From contig QQXM01000008.1 in the NCBI GenBank assembly GCA_014610835.1, forward strand, positions 1 to 64,000: a stretch of 64,000 bases of DNA. The letters run 5' to 3'. Under the pieces are notes generated by a model that was not told where the DNA came from, searched no databases, and saw only the letters and a program-made list of their open reading frames with translations. Source of the DNA: Erysipelotrichaceae bacterium 7770_A6. Its GTDB lineage: Bacteria; Bacillota_I; Bacilli_A; Erysipelotrichales; Erysipelotrichaceae. Positions 1-8,085 of the stretch are shown here, in pieces; the first letter of the stretch is position 1, and every line of letters starts with the position of its first letter. The translations under genes were made by a program, and so were the position numbers.

Positions 1-71
1 GCCTCTTCGCTCAAAGAGTTACCAGGTTAGGAGTTTCACCTAACTATGTCAACTGCACCGAACTGGCGCAC
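1..71 (-). mobile_element. 5' end of a group II intron (truncated by the window edge)
   Basis: Read on the minus strand, the sequence from 71 downwards begins GTGCGCC, which matches the GUGYG 5' boundary of bacterial group II introns (Ll.LtrB starts GTGCGCC). It continues with GTTGACATAGTTAGGTGAAA and a CCTAACC stretch able to pair with it, as expected of domain I. The rest of the intron and any reverse transcriptase lie outside the window. The 5' exon ends in TTATATG, about 40 nt past the potD terminator. The call is by motif recognition only; the subclass cannot be assigned. Confidence 0.6.
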
Positions 72-110
72 CATATAATTCCCCCTCATGCATTGCTACT
101 ATCATACTAT

Positions 111-134
111 AAGAAAAAAGGGATTGCTCCCTTT
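111..134 (-). terminator. Rho-independent terminator of the pot operon
   Basis: On the minus strand AAAGGGA and TCCCTTT form a stem with a GCAA loop, followed by TTTTTTCTT. It lies just past the potD stop codon. Confidence 0.85.
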
Positions 135-138
135 CTTC

Positions 139-1245
139 TTATTGAATCTTAACTTTATTCCACAAATCACTTAACTGTTTTGTTAATTTTTCACTGTAGT
201 GGAATGTTTCATCATTCTTGCCGTCTGTTCTTGGTGCATATGCCTTATTTTCAAAGTAGTCACCATCTTCTCCCGCAAGATAATCTTCAACATCTTTTCT
301 AACAGGTGTATAGCCAACATATTCACTGTTTGCTAACTGAATATCATAGCTTGTCATATAGTTAATGAATTCATTTGCCAATCCTGAACAAGATGCATTC
401 TTAGGAATTACCATTCCATCAAGCCACTTGTTTGTGCCCTGATCTGGTTCAATCCAGTCCATATCTGGGTTTTCACTCAATACATATGCAGCGTCTCCAG
501 AATACATAACCGCAATTGCCTTTTCACCGTTTGCCATACCGTCAATCACTTCATCTGTAACATATGCTGGTTCCATTGTATCGTTCATTTCTCTTAGCCA
601 CTGATATGCATCCTGGATTTGGTTTTCATCATCTGTATTCATAGAATAGCCAAGTGCTTTAAATGCAATCATGAATCCATCACGCTGTGAATCATAGAAA
701 TAGATATCACCCTTATAGTTTGTATCCTTTAAGACTTCCCAGCCTTCTTTTTTGATTGTGTCTGCATCAACAACCTCTTTGTTATAGACAAGACCAACTG
801 TTCCCCAGAAGTATGGCATAGAATATACACCATCTGGATCAAAGGATTCTCTCGTTTGCACTACTGCAGGGTTGAGATCCTTTTCATTTTTCATTTGTTC
901 CTTATTCAAAGGCTGCAGCATATCTTCAGAAATCATTCTTTCAATCATGTAGTCACTAGGAACGATGACATCATACGAAGAACCGCCTAATAATTTAGTA
1001 TACATAATTTCATTAGATTCAAATGTATCATAGTTAACGCGCGCATTATACATTTTTTCAAATGTAGAAATTACATCTTCCCCAATATATTCACCTGCGT
1101 TATAAACATTTAAGACATTACATCCAAACTGTTCTTGTGCATCAATGTGCTCTTCAGATTTACCAGAGTCACCGCCACAGGCAGTCAATGCCAAACAAGT
1201 AGAAGATGCTAATAAGATTTTAGAGAGTTTTTTCAATTGTTTCAT
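139..1245 (-). CDS. potD: Spermidine/putrescine ABC transporter substrate-binding lipoprotein PotD
   Basis: This is the extracellular polyamine-binding protein of the PotABCD importer, 368 aa. The start was set at MKQLKKLSK because AAAGGAGA sits about 11 nt upstream; an upstream in-frame ATG lacks a ribosome site. A signal peptide ends in a lipobox (LALTAC), so the protein should be lipid-anchored outside the membrane. The mature part has the PotD fold signatures NVYNAGEYIGEDV near the N-terminus and YDVIVPSDYMIERM. The gene starts inside the 3' end of potC (26 bp overlap), which suggests translational coupling. It is last in the operon and followed by a terminator. Substrate preference between spermidine and putrescine cannot be read from this. 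Confidence 0.93.
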   Translation of the reverse strand: MKQLKKLSKILLASSTCLALTACGGDSGKSEEHIDAQEQFGCNVLNVYNAGEYIGEDVISTFEKMYNARVNYDTFESNEIMYTKLLGGSSYDVIVPSDYMIERMISEDMLQPLNKEQMKNEKDLNPAVVQTRESFDPDGVYSMPYFWGTVGLVYNKEVVDADTIKKEGWEVLKDTNYKGDIYFYDSQRDGFMIAFKALGYSMNTDDENQIQDAYQWLREMNDTMEPAYVTDEVIDGMANGEKAIAVMYSGDAAYVLSENPDMDWIEPDQGTNKWLDGMVIPKNASCSGLANEFINYMTSYDIQLANSEYVGYTPVRKDVEDYLAGEDGDYFENKAYAPRTDGKNDETFHYSEKLTKQLSDLWNKVKIQ

Positions 1246-2032
1246 GTTTCTTTTTTCTCCTTTCACGAATCATTGGAACAACATTTACAATAATCAACAC
1301 AGCTGTCACAACATATACAATAACTGCACTCAACGCATTGATTGTAGGATTCACACGCTTTACGTTGGAATATACGTAAATGGAAATATTAGATACCCCA
1401 GGTCCTGTGGTAAATAATGAAATAACGAAGTCATCAAATGACATAGAGAATGCAGCCAAAGCCCCAGCTACGATTCCACCTTTGATCTGTGGAATGATAA
1501 CCTTAAACATTGCCTGTAACGGTGTGCATCCAAGGTCCATTGCTGCTTCTGCAATATTTGGATCCAATGTACGTAATCTAGGCATCACTGACAAGATAAC
1601 GTATGGAATACAGAATGCAATATGTGCTAGAAGCATTGTTGTAAAGCCAGTTTTAATTCTAAGAGAAGAGAACAGCAACATAAATCCAATCGCCGTAACG
1701 ATTTCCGGATTTAACATTGGAAGGTTATTTACCTGTGTAACGATCTCTTTTACGATCTTCTTAGATTTTGACAAGCCAATTGCGGTAATTGTTCCAACAA
1801 ACGTAGATACTATCGTTGCAATGACCGCAATCAGTACTGTATACCAGATTGCTTCCATAATAGAACGGTTGTTGAACATCGCTTCATACCATTTTGTAGA
1901 AAACCCAGTAAATCTTGTTAAAGATTTTGAACGGTTAAACGAAAAGAATACAACATAGAAAATTGGTAAATAGAAGAAGGCTAAAACAACCCAAAGATAG
2001 ATTTTTGAAAAAATACCAGATTTCTTTTTCAT
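1220..2032 (-). CDS. potC: Spermidine/putrescine ABC transporter permease PotC
   Basis: Inner permease of the polyamine importer, 270 aa. About six hydrophobic segments are visible, starting with IYLWVVLAFFYLPIFYVVFF. The EAA loop that docks on PotA is seen as EAAMDLGCTPLQAMFKVIIP around residues 160-180. The start lies 1 nt downstream of the potB stop codon, and the 3' end contains the ribosome site and start of potD. Length and motifs match the PotC family (about 260 aa) and separate it from PotB by the N-terminal FSFNRSKSL segment. Confidence 0.93.
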   Translation of the reverse strand: MKKKSGIFSKIYLWVVLAFFYLPIFYVVFFSFNRSKSLTRFTGFSTKWYEAMFNNRSIMEAIWYTVLIAVIATIVSTFVGTITAIGLSKSKKIVKEIVTQVNNLPMLNPEIVTAIGFMLLFSSLRIKTGFTTMLLAHIAFCIPYVILSVMPRLRTLDPNIAEAAMDLGCTPLQAMFKVIIPQIKGGIVAGALAAFSMSFDDFVISLFTTGPGVSNISIYVYSNVKRVNPTINALSAVIVYVVTAVLIIVNVVPMIRERRKKKHETIEKTL

Positions 2033-2033
2033 G

Positions 2034-2813
2034 TTACTTCTCCTTTACATCTTTATCTAATTTTCTAGTGATATACATAGAAATCAGAATAATGACTGCC
2101 ATGATCAATGAGATTGCTGAACCAAAATTCCAGTCTCCTGTAGAAACGAAATAATCTTCAATCAGGTTACCTATCAATACGTACTGTCCTCCACCAAGTA
2201 ATTTTGGAATGAAGAAGGATGATACTGCCGGCAGGAATACAAGTGTAATCCCTGAAACAACACCACTTAAAGAAAGAGGCAGTGTAACACGCAAGAATGT
2301 CTGTTTTTCATCAGCACCTAAGTCGTGTGCAGCTGTAATCAAAGATGCATCGATCTTTGATAATGCTGTATAGATCTGAAGAATCATAAATGGCAGGAAG
2401 TTATACACCATACCAACATAGACACTAATTTCACCTGGTACACCTAGTCTTCCTAAAATACCCTTCCATGCATATGTTCTAACAAGCATATTGATCCACA
2501 TAGGCAATGTAACAAGCAATACTGTCAGGCCTTGTGATTTTGGCTTTTGGCGAGCCATGATATATGCCGTTGGATAACCAATGGCAATACATATGATCGT
2601 TGTTATCAAAGCCATCTTTAAAGATTTCCATAAAACACCTGGAAAGATAGGGTCTGAAAAGAATCGTGCAAAGTTATCAAATGTGATTGTTAATGTAAGC
2701 ACGCTGTTTCCCTGTACAGTAAATGCATACAAAACAATCATCAGCATTGGAACAATGATCATTCCAATCATCCATACAATGTATGGATAAACAAGCTTTG
2801 AAAATGACTTCAT
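2034..2813 (-). CDS. potB: Spermidine/putrescine ABC transporter permease PotB
   Basis: First permease of the importer, 259 aa, with about six membrane segments and the EAA-type loop AAHDLGADEKQTFLRVTLP. The ATG at 2813 is preferred; an in-frame TTG two codons upstream overlaps the potA stop codon (TTGA) and could be used by coupled translation. No strong Shine-Dalgarno is seen, in keeping with reinitiation after potA. It pairs with PotC to form the channel. Confidence 0.93.
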   Translation of the reverse strand: MKSFSKLVYPYIVWMIGMIIVPMLMIVLYAFTVQGNSVLTLTITFDNFARFFSDPIFPGVLWKSLKMALITTIICIAIGYPTAYIMARQKPKSQGLTVLLVTLPMWINMLVRTYAWKGILGRLGVPGEISVYVGMVYNFLPFMILQIYTALSKIDASLITAAHDLGADEKQTFLRVTLPLSLSGVVSGITLVFLPAVSSFFIPKLLGGGQYVLIGNLIEDYFVSTGDWNFGSAISLIMAVIILISMYITRKLDKDVKEK

Positions 2814-2815
2814 TA

Positions 2816-4384
2816 TCAATTCATCTTTCTCATGACGTGAATGTCTTCAGGGTTCCATTCAAGTCCAACTCTTTCACCAACTTCATGGTGGTCTGTTGTT
2901 TCAAGTTTCAATTCTCTACCTTGTGTAGAGAATGTAATTGGATAGTCACCTTCTGTGATATTTTCATCATCAAAGTCATATTTAACATCCCAGATTTCTA
3001 CCTGAGAGTTATCTTCTGTTGACCATGCATATGCATCTGCCCAGCGAATCAAGTCTGTATCTAAAGCAACGGATTCCTTGATTTCATCTACAGATTTTGT
3101 AAAGTTAAATGCCTGAATAGATTCTTCATTTCCAGCATCTTCTACAGAAACAGGTTTTACAACATTGATCTTGATTGTAATCTTTGTACCTGCTGCTGTT
3201 TCAAACGTACAGTCATATACACCTTCATCTTCTTTTAGATCATAATTAACATTCGGAATAGATACATCTTCTTCATCATCATTCCATGCCTGTGCGTTTG
3301 CACGTGCAATGATTTCAGCATCAGTAATATCCTTAACGTCTTCTACGTCCATAGAGAAGCTAGTCGCAGACATTCTTTCATGTGCTTCTGCATTGACAAC
3401 GTCATGTTCACCTGTAACATGCATTATAACTGTCTTAGAAGTACCGGAAGAAGTTTCCGCAACGATTTCATAATGAACACCCTTGAACAATACAGACTTT
3501 ACTTCCCCATTCAATAAGCCTCTATTTCTAGGTACAATATCAATATCTTCTGGACGAATGACAATATCAACTGGTTCGTTTTCCGCAAAGCCATAGTCTT
3601 CACATACATAATCAGCATCATCAAAGCTGACAAGACGATCCTTTTTCATTGTTCCATCAATGATATTGGAGTCACCAATAAACTTTGCACAGTATTCATT
3701 GACTGGTGTGTTATACACTTCTAATGGTGAGCCAACCTGTTCAATCATACCATCACGCATGATAACGATTTTATCACTCATTGTTAATGCTTCTTCCTGA
3801 TCGTGTGTAACGAAAATAAATGTAATACCAACTTCTCTTTGAATTTCCTTCAATTCCAGCTGCATTTCTTTTCTTAGATTCTTATCCAAAGCACTTAAAG
3901 ATTCATCAAGCAAAAGAACCTGAGGTTCATTGACTAACGCTCTAGCAATCGCAACACGCTGCTGCTGCCCACCACTCATCGCATTAATATCTCTATGTTC
4001 AAATCCTTCTAGACCAACAAGAGAAATCATTCTCATAACCTTCTGATGAATAATATCCTTTGGCTGCTTCTTGATTGCTAAACCAAAAGCAATATTGTCA
4101 TATACATCTAAATGAGGAAATAAAGCATAGTGCTGGAACACTGTATTAACGTCTCTTTTATACGCAGGAACAGTCGCAATATCTTCGCCATCAAGGAAAA
4201 CATTTCCTTCATCTGGCTCTAAGAATCCAGCAATGATACGAAGTAATGTCGTTTTACCACATCCACTAGGACCTAATAATGTCACAAACTCATTTTCATT
4301 GATATCCAGGTTGATTCCCTTTAAAACAACTTGATTATCAAATCTTTTCACAATGTTTTTGATTTCAATTAGCTTTTTTGCCAT
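2816..4384 (-). CDS. potA: Polyamine ABC transporter ATPase PotA with an enlarged C-terminal domain
   Basis: ATPase of the polyamine importer, 522 aa against roughly 350-380 for typical PotA. The start at MAKKLIEIK has AAAGGAGA upstream. Walker A is GPSGCGKTT (38-46), the signature is MSGGQQQR (136-143), Walker B is LLLDE (157-161) and the switch His is in VTHDQEE. The TOBE region begins near IRPEDIDIV (276-284) and its last strands appear to be at the very C-terminus ([12 protein letters not shown]). Between them, about residues 340-497 hold two related units of about 70 aa that are not normal for PotA. The extra domain could sense a ligand or modulate transport; that is inference. Core function is certain. 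Confidence 0.95.
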   Translation of the reverse strand: MAKKLIEIKNIVKRFDNQVVLKGINLDINENEFVTLLGPSGCGKTTLLRIIAGFLEPDEGNVFLDGEDIATVPAYKRDVNTVFQHYALFPHLDVYDNIAFGLAIKKQPKDIIHQKVMRMISLVGLEGFEHRDINAMSGGQQQRVAIARALVNEPQVLLLDESLSALDKNLRKEMQLELKEIQREVGITFIFVTHDQEEALTMSDKIVIMRDGMIEQVGSPLEVYNTPVNEYCAKFIGDSNIIDGTMKKDRLVSFDDADYVCEDYGFAENEPVDIVIRPEDIDIVPRNRGLLNGEVKSVLFKGVHYEIVAETSSGTSKTVIMHVTGEHDVVNAEAHERMSATSFSMDVEDVKDITDAEIIARANAQAWNDDEEDVSIPNVNYDLKEDEGVYDCTFETAAGTKITIKINVVKPVSVEDAGNEESIQAFNFTKSVDEIKESVALDTDLIRWADAYAWSTEDNSQVEIWDVKYDFDDENITEGDYPITFSTQGRELKLETTDHHEVGERVGLEWNPEDIHVMRKMN

Positions 4385-4406
4385 GTTTCTATCTCCTTTT
4401 GCACTG

Positions 4407-4949
4407 TCAAAACTCTGGTGGCGTACTAACCCAAAGAACAACCGCTTTCTTATCAGTGTCGTTTTTCAAATAATGTGATTCATCCCCTCGGATATAGAAA
4501 GAATCACCTTTTCTCAATAAGTTTCCTTTTTTGTTGGAATCACGTACAAGCAATACTCTTCCACGCAATACATATCCAAACTCTTCCCCTTCATGAGGTT
4601 CAATCAATTTACTTTCTGCATTTGCTTCCAGTTCAATCATGATTGGTTCCATTTCATTTTTCTGTGCGTTTGGAATGATCCAGTGAATCGTACAGTTTTC
4701 TTGTTCATCTACAAATTCATCATCGGAAGTAAAGACGATCTGTTCATCATTTTCTACCGCAAAGAATCTTGATAATGTCGTTCCCAATGCTTCCGCAATA
4801 TCTTCTAATGTCTGCAAAGAAGGTGATGTCAGATTGTTTTCCAGCTGTGAAAGAAACCCTTTCGTAAGTTCTGTTCTGGAAGCAAGTTCCTCTAACGTTA
4901 GATCGTTTTTATAGCGTAATTGTCGGATTCGATGCCCTATATCTATCAT
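4407..4949 (-). CDS. XRE-family regulator with C-terminal cupin, probable pot operon regulator
   Basis: DNA-binding regulator of 180 aa. The N-terminal HTH_3 domain (about residues 5-60) contains [20 protein letters not shown], a textbook recognition helix region. The C-terminal cupin (about 105-175) has [18 protein letters not shown] and the second cupin motif near [13 protein letters not shown]. This architecture matches PuuR-like regulators. The start [10 protein letters not shown] was chosen for GGAGGG just upstream; a longer reading frame lacks support. It is first in the operon, 22 bp before potA. A palindrome between promoter and start suggests autoregulation. The ligand, perhaps a polyamine, is inferred from context. 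Confidence 0.88.
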   Translation of the reverse strand: MIDIGHRIRQLRYKNDLTLEELASRTELTKGFLSQLENNLTSPSLQTLEDIAEALGTTLSRFFAVENDEQIVFTSDDEFVDEQENCTIHWIIPNAQKNEMEPIMIELEANAESKLIEPHEGEEFGYVLRGRVLLVRDSNKKGNLLRKGDSFYIRGDESHYLKNDTDKKAVVLWVSTPPEF

Positions 4950-4960
4950 ATCCCTCCTTT

Positions 4961-4977
4961 GTTTAGCAACACTAAAC
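4961..4977. promoter_or_regulatory. Palindromic operator candidate of the pot operon
   Basis: GTTTAG-N5-CTAAAC is a perfect 6-bp inverted repeat between the promoter and the ribosome site of the XRE/cupin regulator gene. It would lie in the transcribed leader or just past the start site, a usual place for an autorepressor site. Confidence 0.5.
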
Positions 4978-5007
4978 TTAAAATCAGTTTTTATAAAACC
5001 AAAAATT

Positions 5008-5035
5008 ATTATACATATTCCATGAAATGTTGCAA
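5008..5035 (-). promoter_or_regulatory. Sigma-A promoter of the pot operon
   Basis: On the minus strand TTGCAA (5035-5030), a 16-bp spacer and a perfect TATAAT (5013-5008) are followed by the palindrome and the regulator gene. Confidence 0.75.
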
Positions 5036-5103
5036 TAGTTTTTTCAAACTTTTTGTTTACTGTTTCTAAACTCTTCATCTATTTAACATTTCTAATATTT
5101 CAC

Positions 5104-5142
5104 ACATAAAAAAGAAGGCTTTTCAGTATTGCTGAAAAGCCT
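5104..5142 (-). terminator. Terminator of the tetR operon
   Basis: AGGCTTTTCAG and CTGAAAAGCCT form an 11-bp stem with a 5-nt loop; on the minus strand it is followed by TCTTTTTTAT. Confidence 0.85.
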
Positions 5143-5154
5143 ATTATTTATGCC

Positions 5155-5475
5155 TTATTCTTTATCCAGCTGATCGAGTTTCTCGTTTAAAAGCTCAATC
5201 AGTTTTTCTTTGTCTCTAATTTTTGCAAATGTTTCTTTTTCATCTGTTTCCTGGATACTGCCTTCCTTCAACAAGAAATATTCTCTTCCAAGCTTTTCAT
5301 ATGCTTTGGATAATTCTCTTGCATTATGTCCAATTTCACTACGAATTTCAGCCTTTCTTTTTTCTGTATCCAATTTTTTCAGCACTGTTTCTGTTGTTTC
5401 CTTCATTGCTTTGAGTGCTTCATCTTTCAATGTATTGAATCTTTCTGTAAAATCTTTTTCTTTGTTTTCTGACAT
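5155..5475 (-). CDS. Small coiled-coil protein of unknown function
   Basis: A highly charged protein of 106 aa with no signal peptide or membrane segment. Lys/Glu-rich heptad-like stretches cover most of its length, for example the segment around KAYEKLGREYFLLKEG and the C-terminal KLIELLNEKLDQL, so one or two long helices are likely. It starts 2 nt after the TetR stop codon and is followed by a terminator, so it is co-transcribed with and probably controlled by that repressor. I do not recognise the family. Its position as the only partner of an autoregulated TetR gene suggests a stress or envelope-linked role, but nothing in the sequence proves it. Confidence 0.75.
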   Translation of the reverse strand: MSENKEKDFTERFNTLKDEALKAMKETTETVLKKLDTEKRKAEIRSEIGHNARELSKAYEKLGREYFLLKEGSIQETDEKETFAKIRDKEKLIELLNEKLDQLDKE

Positions 5476-5477
5476 TT

Positions 5478-6038
5478 CTAGTCCTTTCCAGATCTTTCAA
5501 TCAGATCAATGATGATGTCCTTGATTTCATCATCTCCCGCTTCTTTTTCTTCTACCAAAGTAAGAATTCCACTAATCAGAATATCTGCATAATACTTTGG
5601 ATGCACAAACTGTAATGTTCCGTCTTTCATTCCTTCTTCAAACAAATCACATAATCCATCGATGGATACTTTCTTTGCTTCTTCAATGGATCTAGAAGAA
5701 AGTGGTGTTAAATCTACATCCTCACCTTCTACCTGACGTGTCAAGACACGAAATGAATGTACGCAATTTGTTATATACTGCTCTAGACGTTCTTCATACG
5801 TATCTTTATCCATAGATGCATTCATCATTTCATTAAATAATTCGTTATACTTTTCGCTGATTGCATCAATGACATCATCTTTTGATTTAAAGTAGTAATA
5901 GAACAGTCCCTTTGCGACGTTCATTTCCTTCACAATAGAATTGATCGTAGTATCTACGATTCCATGTTCACGGAACAATTTCTCCGCTGCTTCAACAAAT
6001 TCATTTCTTCTTTCTTCACTATCTTTTGTTTCTGCCAT
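5478..6038 (-). CDS. TetR/AcrR-family transcriptional repressor
   Basis: Repressor of 186 aa. The N-terminal HTH is clear: AAEKLFREHGIVDTTINSIV, then MNVAKGLFYYYFKSKDDVI around residues 40-60. The C-terminal helical ligand domain is diverged, as usual. AGGGAGG lies 4 nt before the ATG. Its own promoter has a 17-bp palindrome exactly between the -35 and -10 boxes, the classic autorepression layout. It forms an operon with the coiled-coil gene behind it and faces rlmA, whose promoter begins about 25 bp beyond the palindrome. The inducing ligand is unknown. Confidence 0.9.
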   Translation of the reverse strand: MAETKDSEERRNEFVEAAEKLFREHGIVDTTINSIVKEMNVAKGLFYYYFKSKDDVIDAISEKYNELFNEMMNASMDKDTYEERLEQYITNCVHSFRVLTRQVEGEDVDLTPLSSRSIEEAKKVSIDGLCDLFEEGMKDGTLQFVHPKYYADILISGILTLVEEKEAGDDEIKDIIIDLIERSGKD

Positions 6039-6055
6039 AATGCCTCCCTAATTGA

Positions 6056-6083
6056 AGTATAGCACTGACTGAGAGTCAGTCAA
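6056..6083 (-). promoter_or_regulatory. tetR promoter with embedded operator palindrome
   Basis: TTGACT (6083-6078) and TATACT (6061-6056) are 16 bp apart on the minus strand. The spacer region is filled by ACTGACT-GAG-AGTCAGT (6064-6080), a perfect 7-bp inverted repeat of the kind bound by TetR dimers. Confidence 0.85.
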
Positions 6084-6102
6084 GTGAATAATTCTTTTTT
6101 TG

Positions 6103-6111
6103 TGATACAAT
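6103..6111 (+). promoter_or_regulatory. Extended -10 promoter of rlmA, predicted leaderless
   Basis: TGaTACAAT ends 6 nt before the rlmA ATG, so transcription should start at or next to the start codon. There is no Shine-Dalgarno. Confidence 0.6.
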
Positions 6112-6117
6112 AGATGC

Positions 6118-6891
6118 ATGAAATTATTATGTCCAATATGTAACGAAAAACTAGTCAAAGTAGATAGACAGGCAAGATGTGCAAATAACCATTCATTTGA
6201 TTATGCAAAACAAGGATATTTAAACTTATTGATCAAACAATCCGTTGATCATGGTGACAACAAAGAAATGGTGCAGGCAAGAACACAGTTTTTAAATTCT
6301 GGTGGATATGCCTTCTTAAAACAGGAACTTGTCAATCTAACAAAGAAGTATGATTCACATGTTTTATGTGATTTAGGATGTGGGGAAGGATATTATACTT
6401 CTGGCTTTCAGGCAGAAGAAAAGTATGGATTTGATATGAGCAAGGAAGCATTAAAGCATGCAAGCAAGAATGATCCATCAACACAATATGCAGTTGCTTC
6501 TATCTTCCGTCTTCCTTTGGAAGATGCATCCTGTGATACTGCAGTCACATGCTTTGCACCATTTGCGAAAGATGAGATTGAAAGAGTATTAACACAGGGC
6601 GGCAGATTCTTCTTTGTTTCCCCTGGTCCAAAACATTTATTTGAACTAAAGCAATTGATCTATGATACACCATATGAAAATGAAATGAAGGATCTGGAAA
6701 CAACGCTTGTAAAAGAAGAAGAATACTTCATTTCAAATACATTCCATTGTGAAAAAGAAAATCTCATTTCTTTATTCAAAATGACACCATATTATCATAG
6801 AACAAGAAATGAAGATATTGATAAGATCAACCATCAGGATGGAATGGATATTACTGCCGAATTCTTAATTCGTGTCTATCAAAAAAGATGA
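6118..6891 (+). CDS. rlmA: 23S rRNA (guanine-N1)-methyltransferase, RlmA family
   Basis: Cytoplasmic SAM-dependent enzyme of 257 aa that methylates a guanine in helix 35 of 23S rRNA (G745 in E. coli RlmAI, G748 in Gram-positive RlmAII/TlrB). The N-terminus has the family's zinc site LLCPICNEKL...ARCANNHSFD followed by KQGYLNLL. The SAM motif I is LCDLGCGEGYY near residue 90. Whether it is type I or II cannot be settled by eye; Gram-positive context favours II. The start has no ribosome site and sits directly behind a -10 element. The gene converges on the malic enzyme gene and shares a terminator with it. Confidence 0.88.
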   Translation: MKLLCPICNEKLVKVDRQARCANNHSFDYAKQGYLNLLIKQSVDHGDNKEMVQARTQFLNSGGYAFLKQELVNLTKKYDSHVLCDLGCGEGYYTSGFQAEEKYGFDMSKEALKHASKNDPSTQYAVASIFRLPLEDASCDTAVTCFAPFAKDEIERVLTQGGRFFFVSPGPKHLFELKQLIYDTPYENEMKDLETTLVKEEEYFISNTFHCEKENLISLFKMTPYYHRTRNEDIDKINHQDGMDITAEFLIRVYQKR

Positions 6892-6908
6892 CAGGCGTCA
6901 TCTTTTTT
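6881..6908. terminator. Bidirectional terminator between rlmA and the malic enzyme gene
   Basis: AAAAAAGATGAC and GTCATCTTTTTT form a 12-bp stem with loop AGGC. It has A and T tracts on both sides and overlaps both gene ends. Confidence 0.85.
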
Positions 6909-8085
6909 ATTTTCTAACAAAGCCACTCTTGATAGCTTCTTTTTTGACTGCGTCTGCAACAGTAGGCACAACACGTGGATCAAACGGAGAAACAATGATA
7001 TGTTCTCTTGTCAGTTCTTCATCTTTAATTAATGATGCGATACCAATCGATGCAGCAATTTTCATTTCTTCAGTGATCTTTGTTGCCTTTGCATCTAATG
7101 CACCTCTAAATAAGCCTGGGAATGCCAGTAAATTATTTACCTGGTTTGGATAGTCTGATCTGCCTGTACCAATGATATAGGCTCCTGCTTCCTTGACTTC
7201 TTCATATGTAATTTCAGGTTCTGGATTTGCCATCGCAAATACAATATTTCCTTCATTCATAGAAGCAACCATTTCTTTTGTAACAATACGAGGAGCAGAT
7301 ACTCCAATAAAAATATCTGCACCAGCCATCGCTTCTTTTAAGGAAGCATAATGCTGATGATCCAGATTGACATAGCAAAGCAGCTCTTTCTTAAGATCAT
7401 TGTAGCCTTCACTATGATCTGGATCCAGGCATCCATCTACATCAAAGGCATAGATCTTATGAAAACCATACTGATACAGCATACGAATAATACTCGAACC
7501 AGCTGCACCACATCCAGAAATGACGACCTTCTGCTCTTCAGGCTTTGCCTTTTTCAAACGCATACAGTTGATGAGTGCTGCAAGTACAACGATTGCAGTG
7601 CCATGCTGATCATCATGAAATACAGGGATACTGCATTCTTCAATGAGTCTTCTTTCGATTTCAACGCATCTAGGTGCACTGATATCTTCTAGATTGATTG
7701 CACCAAAAGATGGTGCAACCATCTTACAGAAACGAATGATTTCTTCTGTATCTTTCGAATCAATCACAAGTGGCCACGAATCAATATCGGCAAATCGCTT
7801 CATCAACAAAGACTTTCCTTCCATAACAGGAAGTGCAGCTTCTGCACCAATATCACCAAGTCCTAAAACTGCCGTACCATCACTAATGACCGCAACAGTA
7901 TTTGCACGATTCGTATAGACATAGCTCATTTCTTTATCTTCGTGAATCTTACGACATGGCTCAGCAACGCCAGGTGTATATGCAAGAGATAAATCTTTTG
8001 CATCTTCACAAGGCACCTTTGCTTCAACCTTTAATTTACCATGATACTTTCCATGTAACTTCAATGATTCATCATAAACACTCAT
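6907..8085 (-). CDS. Malic enzyme (oxaloacetate-decarboxylating malate dehydrogenase)
   Basis: Converts malate to pyruvate and CO2 with reduction of NAD or NADP; 392 aa, the short prokaryotic form. Visible signatures are LAYTPGVAEPCRKI at the N-terminus, FGAINLEDISAPRC, the metal-site region PVFHDDQHGTAIV, and the nucleotide-binding GCGAAGSS. The ATG overlaps the stop codon of the fumarase beta gene (ATGA), so the three genes are translated as a unit: fumarate to malate to pyruvate. The cofactor cannot be assigned with confidence. Confidence 0.93.
   Translation of the reverse strand: MSVYDESLKLHGKYHGKLKVEAKVPCEDAKDLSLAYTPGVAEPCRKIHEDKEMSYVYTNRANTVAVISDGTAVLGLGDIGAEAALPVMEGKSLLMKRFADIDSWPLVIDSKDTEEIIRFCKMVAPSFGAINLEDISAPRCVEIERRLIEECSIPVFHDDQHGTAIVVLAALINCMRLKKAKPEEQKVVISGCGAAGSSIIRMLYQYGFHKIYAFDVDGCLDPDHSEGYNDLKKELLCYVNLDHQHYASLKEAMAGADIFIGVSAPRIVTKEMVASMNEGNIVFAMANPEPEITYEEVKEAGAYIIGTGRSDYPNQVNNLLAFPGLFRGALDAKATKITEEMKIAASIGIASLIKDEELTREHIIVSPFDPRVVPTVADAVKKEAIKSGFVRK

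Noticed and set aside
1145-1161. ATGTGCTCTTCAGATTT looks like an Illumina adapter end (reads MCSSDL in one frame)
   Set aside because: It differs from the adapter at several positions and lies in frame within potD on the other strand, with intact flanking protein, so it is genuine sequence.
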